This document shows positions 27,155-36,491 of a stretch of DNA of 64,000 nt, one piece after another. The notes beneath the pieces are model-generated. The model searched no databases. It saw nothing but the letters and a program-made list of their open reading frames with translations, and was not told the origin of the DNA. The stretch lies in contig NZ_JAFBDW010000003.1 in assembly GCF_016908415.1 (NCBI RefSeq), positions 330,367 through 394,366 of the forward strand. Direction: 5' to 3'. This DNA comes from Caldicoprobacter guelmensis (GTDB taxonomy: Bacteria; Bacillota; Clostridia; Caldicoprobacterales; Caldicoprobacteraceae). The first letter of the stretch is position 1. Each line of letters starts with the position of its first letter. The position numbers and the translations under genes were made by a program.

Positions 27155-28621
27155 GTGAAACTCCATGAATACACCATAAGCCAACTCCATGAATTGATAA
27201 GGAAAAGAGAGGTCAGCGTACCTGAACTAGCAAGATACATGTTAAATAGAATAGAAAAATTAGATTCAAAATTTGAATGTTATATAACTGTCACTGAAAA
27301 GCAGGCCATGGAACAGGCCGAAAGCGTTCAAAAAATGATAGATGAAGGCTCTTTAAATTCCCCATTGGCAGGCATACCCATGGGCATAAAAGACAACATA
27401 TGTACCAAAGGCATACTCACCACCTGTGCTTCCAGAATGCTCAGCAACTTCGTTCCGCCCTACGATGCCACCGTAGTAAAAAGGCTTTACAGCAACGGTG
27501 CCATATTGCTTGGCAAACTCAACATGGACGAATTTGCCATGGGTAGCTCTACAGAGAGTTCTTACTTTAAAAAAACCAAAAATCCATGGAACACAGAAAG
27601 GGTGCCTGGGGGTTCAAGCGGTGGTTCAGCAGCTGCAGTAGCAGCAGGAGAAGCCATATATACCCTTGGTTCGGACACTGGGGGGTCAATAAGACAGCCA
27701 GCCTCGTTTTGCGGGTGTGTGGGACTTAAACCCACTTATGGTTTGGTTTCCCGATTCGGGCTTGTAGCCTACGCCTCCTCCTTTGACCAGATTGGTCCAC
27801 TGACCAAAACGGTAACCGATTGTGCACTGGTATTAAACGCCATAGCAGGACATGACCCCATGGACTTGACCTCCTCAAGGAGAGAACGGCCCGACTACAC
27901 GAAAGCATTGGTAAATGACGTTAAGGGGATGAAAATCGGGGTGCCTCGCGAATTTATAGCTGACAGCGTGCAAAGGGAGGTAAGAGATGCCGTACTCAAT
28001 GCCGTAAAGGTATTCTCAAACCTGGGAGCAGAGTGCGAAGAGATATCAATCCCCATCATGGACTATGTGGTACCAACATATTACATAATAGCCCTTGCAG
28101 AAGCCAGCTCAAACCTTGCAAGATACGATGGCGTAAAATTTGGATACAGGGCTGCCAACCCCAAGGACATGCTTGACTTCTGCATGCGCTCAAGGAGTGA
28201 AGGGTTTGGCACCGAAGTGAAACGCAGGATACTGCTGGGCACATACGCATTGAGCTCGGGATATTATGATGCATATTATAAGAAAGCGCTTAAAGCTCGC
28301 ACTATCATAACCCGTGAGTTTAATAAAGCCTTTGAAAAATACGACATCATCATAGGGCCGGTATCGCCTACAACAGCATACAAGATAGGCGAAAAAATCA
28401 ACAACCCTGTTCAGATGTATATGGAAGATGTATTCACTGCACCGGTCAACATAGCAGGGCTTCCTGCTATATCCATCCCGTGTGGATTTGATCAGCAGTC
28501 TCTGCCCATAGGGCTTCAAATCATAGGAAAGAGGTTTGACGAGCCCACCATCATAAGGGCTGCATATACATTTGAACAGAACACCGATTTTCATAAAGCA
28601 AAGCCCAAAATAGACGAATAA
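27155..28621 (+). CDS. gatA: Glutamyl-tRNA(Gln) amidotransferase subunit A
   Basis: 488-residue amidase-signature enzyme that hydrolyses glutamine and channels ammonia to GatB. The Ser-cisSer-Lys triad is visible: Lys in GIPMGIKDNIC, cis-Ser in GGSSGGSAAAVAAG, and nucleophilic Ser in LGSDTGGSIRQPASFCG. The GTG start at 27155 is chosen because GGAGGG lies 6 nt upstream; the in-frame ATG at 27131 precedes that site. Full length and intact. Confidence 0.96.
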   Translation: MKLHEYTISQLHELIRKREVSVPELARYMLNRIEKLDSKFECYITVTEKQAMEQAESVQKMIDEGSLNSPLAGIPMGIKDNICTKGILTTCASRMLSNFVPPYDATVVKRLYSNGAILLGKLNMDEFAMGSSTESSYFKKTKNPWNTERVPGGSSGGSAAAVAAGEAIYTLGSDTGGSIRQPASFCGCVGLKPTYGLVSRFGLVAYASSFDQIGPLTKTVTDCALVLNAIAGHDPMDLTSSRRERPDYTKALVNDVKGMKIGVPREFIADSVQREVRDAVLNAVKVFSNLGAECEEISIPIMDYVVPTYYIIALAEASSNLARYDGVKFGYRAANPKDMLDFCMRSRSEGFGTEVKRRILLGTYALSSGYYDAYYKKALKARTIITREFNKAFEKYDIIIGPVSPTTAYKIGEKINNPVQMYMEDVFTAPVNIAGLPAISIPCGFDQQSLPIGLQIIGKRFDEPTIIRAAYTFEQNTDFHKAKPKIDE

Positions 28622-28800
28622 ATGTATACTTGGCTTATCAACATTTAGATGAATGAAAGTTGTGCGAGGATATACCTATGCATACATTCACTGGAGTATA
28701 CCACTTAATTCGTTGAGATTAGGACACAACTTAAAAGCTACTTAATTAGACCTGCAAGATAGATTCAATATGAGAAAAACTACGATAGAGGTGAAGGCAA

Positions 28801-30231
28801 ATGGAATACGAAGCGGTAATTGGCCTGGAAGTACACGCCGAGTTATCTACCAAATCGAAAATATTCTGCTCCTGTACCACAGAATTTGGTGGTCAACCCA
28901 ATACCCACTGCTGTCCTGTCTGCCTTGGCATGCCTGGAACCCTCCCGGTACTAAACCGCAAGGCAGTAGAATACACTATAAAAGCAGGATTGGCTACAAA
29001 CTGCACCATATCTTATTTCACCAAACAAGATCGAAAGAACTATTTTTACCCTGACCTGCCAAAGGGGTATCAAATATCACAATATGACCTGCCGCTATGC
29101 AAAAACGGGTATATCGAAATCGAAACCGAAAACGGAAAAAAGAAAATTCGCATAAACAGGATTCACCTGGAAGAAGATGCAGGAAAGCTTGTGCACAGCG
29201 AATACGGTTACTATTCCTATGTGGATTACAACCGTACAGGTGTACCGCTCATTGAAATAGTGAGCGAACCCGATATATCCTCTGCAGCAGAGGCAAAGGC
29301 CTACCTTGAAAAGCTCAAGGCAATATTGCAGTTCATAGGAGTTTCTGATTGTAAGATGGAAGAAGGCTCCTTGCGTGCCGATGTAAATATATCTATTCGT
29401 CCCAAAGGCTCCAAAGAATTAGGCGAAAGGACGGAGATGAAAAACTTAAATTCCTTCCGCGCAGTCTATAGAGCAATTGAAGCTGAAATTGCCCGTCAGA
29501 TAGAAGTGGTAAAGTCCGGCGGGACAATAGAAAGGGAAACCAGGCGCTGGGATGACGCCCGGGGAGAAAGCTATCCCATGAGAAGCAAGGAAGATGCACA
29601 GGATTACAGGTACTTCCCTGAACCGGACCTACCTCCGTTGATCATCAAAGAAGAGCTGGTAGAAAGGTTAAAGAAAGAATTGCCAGAGCTCCCCGACGCC
29701 AGAAAACAGCGATATATGATGGAGTACGGATTGCCCGAATACGACGCAGGGGTGCTTACATCTTCAAAGGAGCTTTCTGACTTCTTTGAAGAAGCAGCCA
29801 AAGTCAGCAACAACATTAAAGCCATCAGCAACTGGGTAATGGGTGATATGTTGCGAATACTTAACGAAAGAAACCTTGAAGTATCCCAGATTCCATTCCC
29901 GCCGGCATATTTGGCAAAGCTGGTGGCATTACTGGACAAAGGAGTAATAAACGGCCCCACAGCCAAAAAAGTATTCGAAGACATGTTTGACAGCGGGAAA
30001 GACCCCGAGGTAATAGTCAAAGAGCAGGGCCTTGAGGTTTTAAACGACGAATCCATTCTCCTTCAGGTTGTAGAAAAGGTAATCGAGGAGAATCCCAATT
30101 CAGTAGCTGACTACAAAAAAGGTAAGAAAAAGGCAATTGGTTTCCTAGTAGGACAGGCTATGAAGGCCACCAAAGGTAAAGCCAACCCGCAGCTTTTAAA
30201 CGAACTGCTCATAAAAAAGTTGGAAGAATAA
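28801..30231 (+). CDS. gatB: Aspartyl/glutamyl-tRNA amidotransferase subunit B
   Basis: 476 residues, the usual GatB length. The kinase/transamidase core begins YEAVIGLEVHAEL and has zinc-type cysteines (FCSCTTEFG, HCCPVCLGMPG). The signature LPKGYQISQYDLP follows, and the helical tail domain ends with KATKGKANPQLLNELLIKKL (YqeY-like). It phosphorylates misacylated Glu/Asp-tRNA and adds ammonia delivered by GatA. A terminator follows immediately. Confidence 0.96.
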   Translation: MEYEAVIGLEVHAELSTKSKIFCSCTTEFGGQPNTHCCPVCLGMPGTLPVLNRKAVEYTIKAGLATNCTISYFTKQDRKNYFYPDLPKGYQISQYDLPLCKNGYIEIETENGKKKIRINRIHLEEDAGKLVHSEYGYYSYVDYNRTGVPLIEIVSEPDISSAAEAKAYLEKLKAILQFIGVSDCKMEEGSLRADVNISIRPKGSKELGERTEMKNLNSFRAVYRAIEAEIARQIEVVKSGGTIERETRRWDDARGESYPMRSKEDAQDYRYFPEPDLPPLIIKEELVERLKKELPELPDARKQRYMMEYGLPEYDAGVLTSSKELSDFFEEAAKVSNNIKAISNWVMGDMLRILNERNLEVSQIPFPPAYLAKLVALLDKGVINGPTAKKVFEDMFDSGKDPEVIVKEQGLEVLNDESILLQVVEKVIEENPNSVADYKKGKKKAIGFLVGQAMKATKGKANPQLLNELLIKKLEE

Positions 30232-30261
30232 AGAGGCAACCTCAAAGTTGCCTCTTTTTTT
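30232..30261 (+). terminator. Terminator after gatB
   Basis: Perfect 9-bp stem AGAGGCAAC/GTTGCCTCT with a 6-nt loop followed by TTTTTT, directly after the gatB stop. On the minus strand it is also followed by TTTATTC, so it may terminate convergent purA too. Confidence 0.95.
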
Positions 30262-30284
30262 GTCTCACTCCGGCAGTTTAACCT

Positions 30285-31559
30285 CTACCTCAATATTATA
30301 TTCTCCCTCCTGGGGCCGTTTGATATCATCTTAATGGGGATACCTATGAACTCCTCTATAAATTCCACGTATCTTTTAGCATTATCAGGAAGGTCGCTGT
30401 ACTTCCTGACCTCCCTTATATCACATCTCCAACCGGGAAACATCCTGTATACAGGCTTAGCTTTAGGAAGCAGAGGTGTAACAGGGAAGTCTTGCGTCAC
30501 ATCCCCTTCGATGTCGTAAGCAACGCATACGGGTATCTCATCGAGATATCCCAGCACGTCCAGAAGCGTTAATGCTATAGAGGTTGCTCCCTGTATGCTG
30601 CAGCCATATCTTGTCGCCACCGCATCAAACCATCCCATCCTTCGTGGTCGGCCGGTTGTGGCCCCGTATTCCCCTGCATCGCCACCCCTTTCTCTAAGCT
30701 CCGACGCCTGTTCCCCGAAAATCTCTGTTACGAATGGGCCCGCTCCTACACATGTGGAATATGCCTTTACTACAGCTATAATTTCGTTTATTTCATAAGG
30801 CGGGATGCCTGCACCCACAGCGGCAAAACCGGCCAATGGCGACGAAGATGTGGTATAAGGATAAATCCCATGATCCGGATCTTTCAGCGCTCCCAACTGC
30901 CCTTCCAACAAAATCCTCTTGCCCTCTTTAATTGCCTTGTGTAAAAAAACGGTGGTATCTCCCACCATATCCTCTATCTCTTGGCCCAGTCTCAAAAAAT
31001 CGTTATATACCTTGTCACCATCTATAGGTGGAGCATCGTAAAGGGTTTTTAACATTATATTCTTAACTTCCAATATGGAGTCTATCTTTCCCTTCAATAT
31101 ATCAGGATAATAGAGGTCACACACCTGTATCCCTATCTTGTAGTACTTATCTGAATAAAATGGTGCAATACCAGATTTTGTAGAGCCAAACTGCCTGCTG
31201 CCCAGCCTCTCTTCTTCATATCTATCCAGCAGTATATGCCACGGCATTACAACCTCAGCGCGATCAGATATGAGAATGTTGGGCCGTGGCACCCCTTTCT
31301 CTTCCAAAGCTTTTAATTCTCTTACAAGCATCTCTATATTAAGAGCCACGCCCGGTCCCAGCACATTAGTTACATGCTGATAAAACACTCCCGAGGGCAG
31401 CATATGCAGAGCAAATTTCCCGTAAGTGTTTATTATCGTATGCCCCGCATTGCTCCCTCCCTGGAACCTGACCACTATATCCGACTCTGCCGCCAGCATA
31501 TCGGTAATCTTGCCTTTTCCCTCATCGCCCCAATTGGCACCCACAATAGCCTTAACCAT
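30285..31559 (-). CDS. purA: Adenylosuccinate synthetase
   Basis: 424 residues. The GTP-binding start NWGDEGKGKITDML, FQGGSNAGHTI, the catalytic-loop SGIAPFYSDKYYK, and TTGRPRRMGWFDAVATRYG are all present. It joins aspartate to IMP in AMP synthesis. GGAGG lies 9 nt before the ATG. It converges with gatB. The stop falls slightly short of the usual family end, but the last conserved block (ISNGPRRENII) is present, so the enzyme looks complete. Confidence 0.96.
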   Translation of the reverse strand: MVKAIVGANWGDEGKGKITDMLAAESDIVVRFQGGSNAGHTIINTYGKFALHMLPSGVFYQHVTNVLGPGVALNIEMLVRELKALEEKGVPRPNILISDRAEVVMPWHILLDRYEEERLGSRQFGSTKSGIAPFYSDKYYKIGIQVCDLYYPDILKGKIDSILEVKNIMLKTLYDAPPIDGDKVYNDFLRLGQEIEDMVGDTTVFLHKAIKEGKRILLEGQLGALKDPDHGIYPYTTSSSPLAGFAAVGAGIPPYEINEIIAVVKAYSTCVGAGPFVTEIFGEQASELRERGGDAGEYGATTGRPRRMGWFDAVATRYGCSIQGATSIALTLLDVLGYLDEIPVCVAYDIEGDVTQDFPVTPLLPKAKPVYRMFPGWRCDIREVRKYSDLPDNAKRYVEFIEEFIGIPIKMISNGPRRENIILR

Positions 31560-31708
31560 CGCATTACCTCCAAAAAACAGATTATCATATGCATTTCTTA
31601 CTTTCTAATTATATTACTCCTAAAGACACTAGTAAAATTCACTAATTTTATTTAATGTATAAGCTGTACTTATATCACGAGCACATCTTATAAGTAAATC
31701 AGGCAATT

Positions 31709-31948
31709 ATGTTAATACCATATTCCCTGAGCCATAAATCAACCTGGATTAAATACGCACAAAACTGGGGCCCACTCATGAGCTGTCCAAACCACAAAGA
31801 AAAAGTCAACGCCATCCCGGGCCACAGCATTACGCTAGCCGCCCTGGGCACATTCCTGCTGTGGTTTGGTTGGTTCGGCTTTAACCCGGGCAGCACCTTA
31901 TCTGCAAGGTTGCTCTGCAAAATCAATGGTTGTACCTATGTTATTTAG
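31709..31948 (+). pseudogene. Ammonium transporter (Amt) fragment
   Basis: A 79-codon open frame in which only the middle is recognisable. The segment from about 31808 to 31905 encodes the conserved Amt block (IPGHSITLAALGTFLLWFG, then WFGFNPGSTLSA). Residues before and after do not match Amt proteins, and a full transporter would need about 400 residues. The match stops just where a 54-bp inverted repeat element begins (31913). It lies next to the glutamate synthase and glutamine synthetase region, where an amt gene is often found. A non-functional remnant. Confidence 0.8.
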
Positions 31949-31966
31949 CTACTTTTCGAGAGTGTT
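31913..31966 (-). repeat. 54-bp imperfect inverted repeat, left copy
   Basis: Read on the minus strand this matches 40516-40569 at about 44 of 54 positions. The outer 20 bp (31947-31966) are identical and almost all differences are transitions. The two copies face each other across about 8.5 kb that includes the decayed gene island, two glutamate synthase genes and a polyferredoxin gene. The origin is unknown: an old mobile-element end or a duplicated leader. Confidence 0.75.
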
Positions 31967-31971
31967 TTTGG

Positions 31972-32504
31972 TTATGTATCAATTTCAAACATATATAACA
32001 CTTTATTGTCAACATCATATATTGCCAAAGCAAAGTTAAATGAATGAGTGGTTTCCAAGTATTTCATGTCAATATCTCTATGACCCTGTTTGTTCACTAC
32101 CTTCCAATACCCATTGATGACTTTAGGAAGCCCAACCTCCTCAGCAAATCGGCCGTCACTTTCCTCAACCGTTTCCCCATACATGAGTAAATTTAATGCA
32201 TCGGAAAGCGGAAGAGGATTCCATTTATCTTGTTCTGTGATATATGAAAGAAATTTGGCTTCGCCCTCAGCGGTAAAAGTATATCGATATAGTAGCGCTC
32301 CGTCACCGTGGAACCCACCATGACTATCATATAATTCTTCCCAGGCCGTACCTTTAGGCAGCTTCATGTCAAATAACTTTTCAAATTTGTAAATACCTGC
32401 ATTTGTAGTGTATAAATAAACGTGTAAACAAAAAATTATAAAGAAAAACAACGGTACAGTCCAAATAATTGCTATATATATATATATATATGAGTTCTTT
32501 TCAT
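31972..32504 (-). pseudogene. Small membrane/exported protein gene, out of frame at a TA repeat
   Basis: A strong site (GGGAGGAAGGGAGAAT) precedes an ATG at 32504, but that frame breaks in a TA dinucleotide tract (32473-32491, 19 nt). The main open frame (from about 32463 to 31972, about 160 codons) begins only after the tract: a hydrophobic anchor (IIWTVPLFFFIIFCLHVYLY) and then a soluble domain with no family I recognise. Removing one TA unit, or adding two, would give a single protein of about 177 residues starting MKRTHIYIYI. It could be a phase-variable gene or a recent pseudogene. It is the last of a run of similar minus-strand genes. Confidence 0.6.
32473..32491. repeat. TA dinucleotide microsatellite in a coding region
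   Basis: 19 nt of uninterrupted alternating T and A within the codons just after a start codon. Its length sets the reading frame of the downstream minus-strand gene; the present length is out of frame. Confidence 0.9.
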
Positions 32505-32524
32505 ATTCTCCCTTCCTCCCTTAT

Positions 32525-33099
32525 TTATTCTTTGATACATTTAGCCTCGAGCAGAAGTGAAGGCATGTTAATGTTATTGAAAACATCTGGGACATCAAAA
32601 TGTATAAGGTGAATACTATATTCATTACCGGCCTGCTGGATATTGACAGCCACATTATTCGGAATCTGGCCTGATAGAAACTCGATGAGCTTAATGGCGT
32701 TATTACCATAGTACAATAGATGATATTCCATTTCAAAGGGAGTGTCTCCACCAATATTATACCATTTTGTACCAGCGGGTCCCATCCAACCGATGTAGAC
32801 GGGTTGTATCTCATCCAGTTCTCCCTCGGGATGTGGATTTGGAGACTGGTAGCCGACAGACCAAAACCCCATCTTGTTTTTCACCATATACACCAGCACT
32901 ATTTCCTGTTTGTCAGAGCTGCTCTTTATTATTTTGATCTCGTCCCCATTGGCATCAAAGTCTGATTCCAAGGGTATGACATCATAGGGATTAAGTCCAG
33001 CTCTCCTAAGCGCAAGCGAGAAGCTGTTCATCCTAAGTATGCTACACACAATTATAACAATGGTCAGAATAGATATTATTACAATACAGGTTTTTTCAT
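32525..33099 (-). pseudogene. Small membrane-anchored protein gene, out of frame at an A6 run
   Basis: AAGGAG lies 9 nt before an ATG at 33099, followed by an A6 run (33091-33096) that leads to a stop after six codons. In the next frame a 188-codon sequence runs to 32525. One extra A would give a 191-residue protein starting MKKTCIVIISILTIVIIVCS, a good N-terminal membrane or lipoprotein-like signal. The soluble part has no recognised family. A longer frame upstream (to 33187) overlaps the neighbour and is not the natural start. Either decayed, phase-variable, or slipping during expression. Confidence 0.6.
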
Positions 33100-33116
33100 A
33101 AAAAAACGCTCCTTGT

Positions 33117-33453
33117 TTATTGGCAATGATCTGGAAATCGGGGATAGCATGGATAAATACACTGAACAATTTTGCTTTCCAGACCAAAGATTCTTATTCT
33201 GCTCACTGCCGCGTGCACAGGTACACTAGATGAATTATATGCAACAACAGCATTATAGACACTGTCATAACCTGATGACGCTACTTTAACTGTGTGATTA
33301 CCAAATATAATAATGTCTTGTAGTCCAGTCCGCTGTATAACTGTGCATAGGACTTCACCACATGAAATATGATTTACAAATAAAATAGACGGCAATATAT
33401 ATTCCTGCGGAAATCCCTGCCGTAATTGCTATAATTACCAACTTCTTTTTCAT
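33117..33453 (-). pseudogene. Short membrane protein gene, frame broken near an (AT)4 tract
   Basis: AGGTGGTG precedes an ATG at 33453 that begins MKKKLVIIAITAGISAGIYI, a typical signal or anchor. That frame ends after about 33 codons. The longer downstream frame (33117-33395) is offset, and adding one dinucleotide to the tract at 33395-33402 would join them into about 112 residues. The downstream sequence has no recognised family. It could alternatively be a genuine 33-residue hydrophobic peptide. Confidence 0.45.
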
Positions 33454-33565
33454 ACACAACACCACCTTTTGTTGAATGTGGCATTCTGCCCCTAATAAAT
33501 TAGAGGCAGAATGCCGCTAGATATTTGTCAAAGTATTTTTTTGAAGTCGAGCAGTCACATACTGT

Positions 33566-34201
33566 CTATGGATTTATGTATCTATATACGTGTAACACCC
33601 GATTATCTAATTCATCGAATAGTTTTTGCCAGTAAGCATCTTTTAAAAAACTTTTCCCCGCAGGATTCATCAATGGATTTTCCAAATATGTTGCATGTTG
33701 GTTCCTAAATTCTTGAATAACTTTTTGTATTAGACTCAATTTTTCTTCTAGCTGGACACGATTGAAATATTCAATTAGGTAATCGGGTATTTCTATTTCA
33801 TATTTGCCTCCATTTAATAGTTTAAATGTTTCCACATAAATTACTGAGTGCATAAGCTGTATATATTGACTCGGTTCTCCTAATATGTTGTTACTGTTTC
33901 CATAAAACGCATTATAGTAATCTGTTAATTCATCAACAAAAGTCACAATTTCTTTTGCCGATTGATTTATTGGAACCAATTCTTTGACCGTTATATGTTT
34001 TTCTTCAAAAATAGGTTTAAATTGATCATATAGATTTTCATTTTGCTTCCAAAAATAATCAACAAATTTCATATAGCAGCTTTGGTTGACAAAAGTTTCC
34101 ATTCTATCCCTTTGAATTTTATAATGACCCGCTATAACAGCCGTAGCTATAATAATCGCTAGTAAAATAAAAATAATGATGTCTTTCTTTGATACTTTCA
34201 T
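33566..34201 (-). CDS. Hypothetical membrane-anchored protein
   Basis: 211 residues, apparently intact. A short basic start (MKVSKKD), one N-terminal membrane segment (IIIFILLAIIIATAVIAGHY) and a helical, charged outside domain with several aromatic residues. No family recognised. The ATG at 34201 has AGGAG about 11 nt upstream; a GTG at 34213 abuts that site and is less likely. It is the only gene of the surrounding minus-strand group whose frame is uninterrupted. Base composition is AT-rich like its neighbours. Confidence 0.7.
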   Translation of the reverse strand: MKVSKKDIIIFILLAIIIATAVIAGHYKIQRDRMETFVNQSCYMKFVDYFWKQNENLYDQFKPIFEEKHITVKELVPINQSAKEIVTFVDELTDYYNAFYGNSNNILGEPSQYIQLMHSVIYVETFKLLNGGKYEIEIPDYLIEYFNRVQLEEKLSLIQKVIQEFRNQHATYLENPLMNPAGKSFLKDAYWQKLFDELDNRVLHVYRYINP

Positions 34202-34313
34202 GCTAGTAACCACTCCTATCCAATAATAACTTTCTTAAAAATACTCTCGATCTCCAAACATCGTCATCACTCCCCTTTGAATACGCTTAACAATACACTT
34301 TTGCTTAATACCC

Positions 34314-34856
34314 TCAGTTACCATAACTTAATGAATAATTATTTTTTCTTAGCTCGCTTTCAAGCTTTGTGCCTATGAAAGCAGGGATGTTCACATTAAT
34401 ACCTTCCGTTGTGAGTGCTATATACTCATCCTCATCTAAATAGCTTGGGCCGGTTATCCTGAATTCGTTCACTACCTCCCCGTTTTCTTTGATTTGTACA
34501 TAAACACCAAAGCTGTTGCTATATACAAGTGCAACATTTGTAATAGTCATTTCCTTATTATAATCAATATTCTTTGCAGCTTTTAGGTAGGATATCACTT
34601 TGTCCAGTGCTTGGGAGCAAGATATAATCTGTTTTTCTCTTTCAGAGGAGTCAAATTCTATATTATCCCAATTTATATGTAAGCGTAAAATAATCCACAC
34701 ATTGACAGGAATATCATTTTGTAGATACAAATAAACCATTTCCAAATGGTTCTGGAAGCAATTTTCCAAACGGTTTTTAAGTTCTTCATAAAATTTGATA
34801 AATTGATCCTGGTCGGCGGTTGAGAATAGATATTTAAGGTGTGCTCCATTCGATGC
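34314..34856 (-). pseudogene. 5'-truncated hypothetical gene
   Basis: Open frame of 180 codons bounded upstream by a stop at 34857-34859 with no start codon before residue 59, although the sequence ahead of that (GAHLKYLFSTADQDQFIKFY) reads as normal protein. A nearby ATG in another frame (34844 region) would need a one-base shift to join. The C-terminal part is a beta-rich domain with no recognised family. A 53-bp piece (34680-34733) recurs, diverged, at 42898-42950, so at least one paralogue once existed nearby. Confidence 0.55.
34680..34733 (+). repeat. Direct repeat, copy 1 (coding remnant)
   Basis: About 53 bp matching 42898-42950 in the same orientation with about three mismatches. It lies inside the truncated hypothetical gene and encodes, on the minus strand, LYLQNDIPVNVWIILRL. 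Confidence 0.85.
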
Positions 34857-34864
34857 TTACCTAC

Positions 34865-36036
34865 TTACCAATCGTAAAAAATGAATTCCCCGCCATCTGG
34901 CAAGTTTGGCGTAACTTCATATTGTTCTTTTTTTTCAATGTCATAAATTATAATTTGTGATTTGGGCGACGAATCTTTTTTGAAAACTACATATTTACCA
35001 TCTTCTGAAATATTCGGATAATTAACATACTCACCTTCGAAAATCAGTTCAGGTTGGGTATCCTTTGAACTTACCAAAAAACCTTATATTTTCTCCCCTG
35101 TGCTGTATCACCTACTGTATATACTGCTCTGGAAAAATCTTTGGAATAATCCAGCCTATCAATATTAGGGTACTCTTCCCGTGTACCTTCAAAAATTATC
35201 TTTTCAATCTCTCCTTCTTTATTAAGAACATACAGCCCCTTCAATTGATCTTCCGGTTTTTTTGCTTTTTCTTGCTTCTTAACCCCTTCAATAATGATAC
35301 TGTCCTTTAGAGGAATAATACCATCTATTTGGCTAACGGTCTAGCTAAAAATTGAAGATTTATAAGTATGTGGCTCTATGACAACGAGATGGCTATCCAT
35401 GCTTGCTTTATTTATATTATCCACTATTACTTCACAAGCTATTATCTTCTCCCCCCACCATACGGCACGAGCTATATTATCAAACTTGTGATAAGCTCCA
35501 TTTTCCAGATTAACAACATACAGAAAACTGCCTTCATCCGGATATATTGCAGTAGTAAAAATAAGCTCCGTACCCTGCTAAGACACATAAAAATCCATTC
35601 CCCACTCTTCTTTTTCACCTATAGATACCAGTTCTCTTGTCTTTTTTGTTTTCATATCATAAATAAACACTTGTCGCTCTTGCACATATACAATTGATTC
35701 CTTTTCGGGAAGATATCTGCAAAGCCAGTACTTACCTGAATCCATTACAGGAATAAATTGCTGTGTACCGAAGTCATATAACCCAATTTTAGACCCCCCC
35801 GTTTTCAACTGTCATTAACATTTCTGACAAATTACCCGGAGTATTCATATCATTGGTTTTAGAAGTGGTTGTAGAATCAGTTCCAGAACTGTTTTCCTTT
35901 GTTTCCTTCGAGACAGTATCATGAATCTCATTTGGTTGAATTGCTTTCTCATTCCCGCCATTCTTATATGGCTGCAAACGTGAATTTGCACAGCCGAGTA
36001 AAAACAAACATGCTAATATAATTAAGGTTTTTTCAA
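34865..36036 (-). pseudogene. Decayed lipoprotein with TolB/WD40-like beta-propeller repeats
   Basis: The pieces add up to a lipoprotein of about 390 residues. A TTG at 36036 with AAGGAG 7 nt upstream is followed by an A6 run (36028-36033). One more A gives MKKTLIILACLFLLGCANS, a textbook lipoprotein signal with Cys in the lipobox. A Thr/Ser/Asn-rich linker follows. A G7 run (35794-35800) shifts the frame; G6 would restore it. The propeller part then has two in-frame TAG codons (35578-35580 and 35341-35343). A T6 run (35076-35081) breaks it a final time before the last 70 codons. Segments such as YPNISEDGKYVVFKK fit beta-propeller blades. With four lesions of two kinds it is most likely a pseudogene. 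Confidence 0.75.
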
Positions 36037-36068
36037 AGCCAATCTCCTTCTTACGTTCTTATTAGGGT

Positions 36069-36092
36069 AAGGTTACTGTAAGCAGTAACCTT
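36069..36092. terminator. Hairpin between two remnants
   Basis: Perfect 10-bp stem AAGGTTACTG/CAGTAACCTT with a 4-nt loop. On the plus strand it is followed by ATCTTTTT. It overlaps the stop of the 36091-36333 remnant and probably terminated that minus-strand unit. Confidence 0.6.
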
Positions 36093-36333
36093 ATCTTTTT
36101 AAAAATACTAAAATCTCTGGAGTGGGATTATCTAATGGCTGATTTTTTTCATCAAACAACGGAATTGAACGCATTACATGAACTTTTGCTAGTTCTGCGT
36201 CAGCAGGAAGTTCAATATTATTCTTTAAGAAGTCTTCTGCAATTTTCTTAGCAGCGTCCTCTGTTTTTGTAAATACTTTTTCTGTTTTTCCTAATTTGTA
36301 ATACTGAATGCTCCTCTCAATTTTTATCTGTAG
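36091..36333 (-). pseudogene. Gene remnant, C-terminal fragment
   Basis: About 80 open codons ending in a TAA followed by a hairpin, with two stops directly upstream (TAATAA) and no usable start. The sequence is protein-like (helix KTEDAAKKIAEDFLKNN, then IPLFDEKNQPLDNPTPEIL). No family recognised. Probably the tail of a gene whose 5' part has been lost. Confidence 0.5.
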
Positions 36334-36491
36334 TTATTATAAAAAATACATATTACAAATTATTTACAACATCATTACAACCTTATAACATTTATGGATA
36401 TATAATCCAACAAGTTTCAACGATTTTCTATAAATTTATTCTCTTATTCCCCAAGAAAGATCAAAAAATAAATTTATTATACCATAACGTT

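Noticed and set aside
35341..35580. In-frame TAG codons as pyrrolysine or other recoding, given the corrinoid methyltransferase genes in the window
   Set aside because: The TAG codons sit in a beta-propeller lipoprotein that also carries frameshifts at three runs. No pyl genes or MttB-type enzyme are present in the window. Nonsense mutation is simpler.
31972..36036. Frame breaks as general sequencing or assembly errors
   Set aside because: Large genes elsewhere (carB, GH31, acn, gatA, both exporter genes) contain similar homopolymers but are intact, and some lesions are TAG codons. Local error cannot be excluded, so resequencing is listed as a check.
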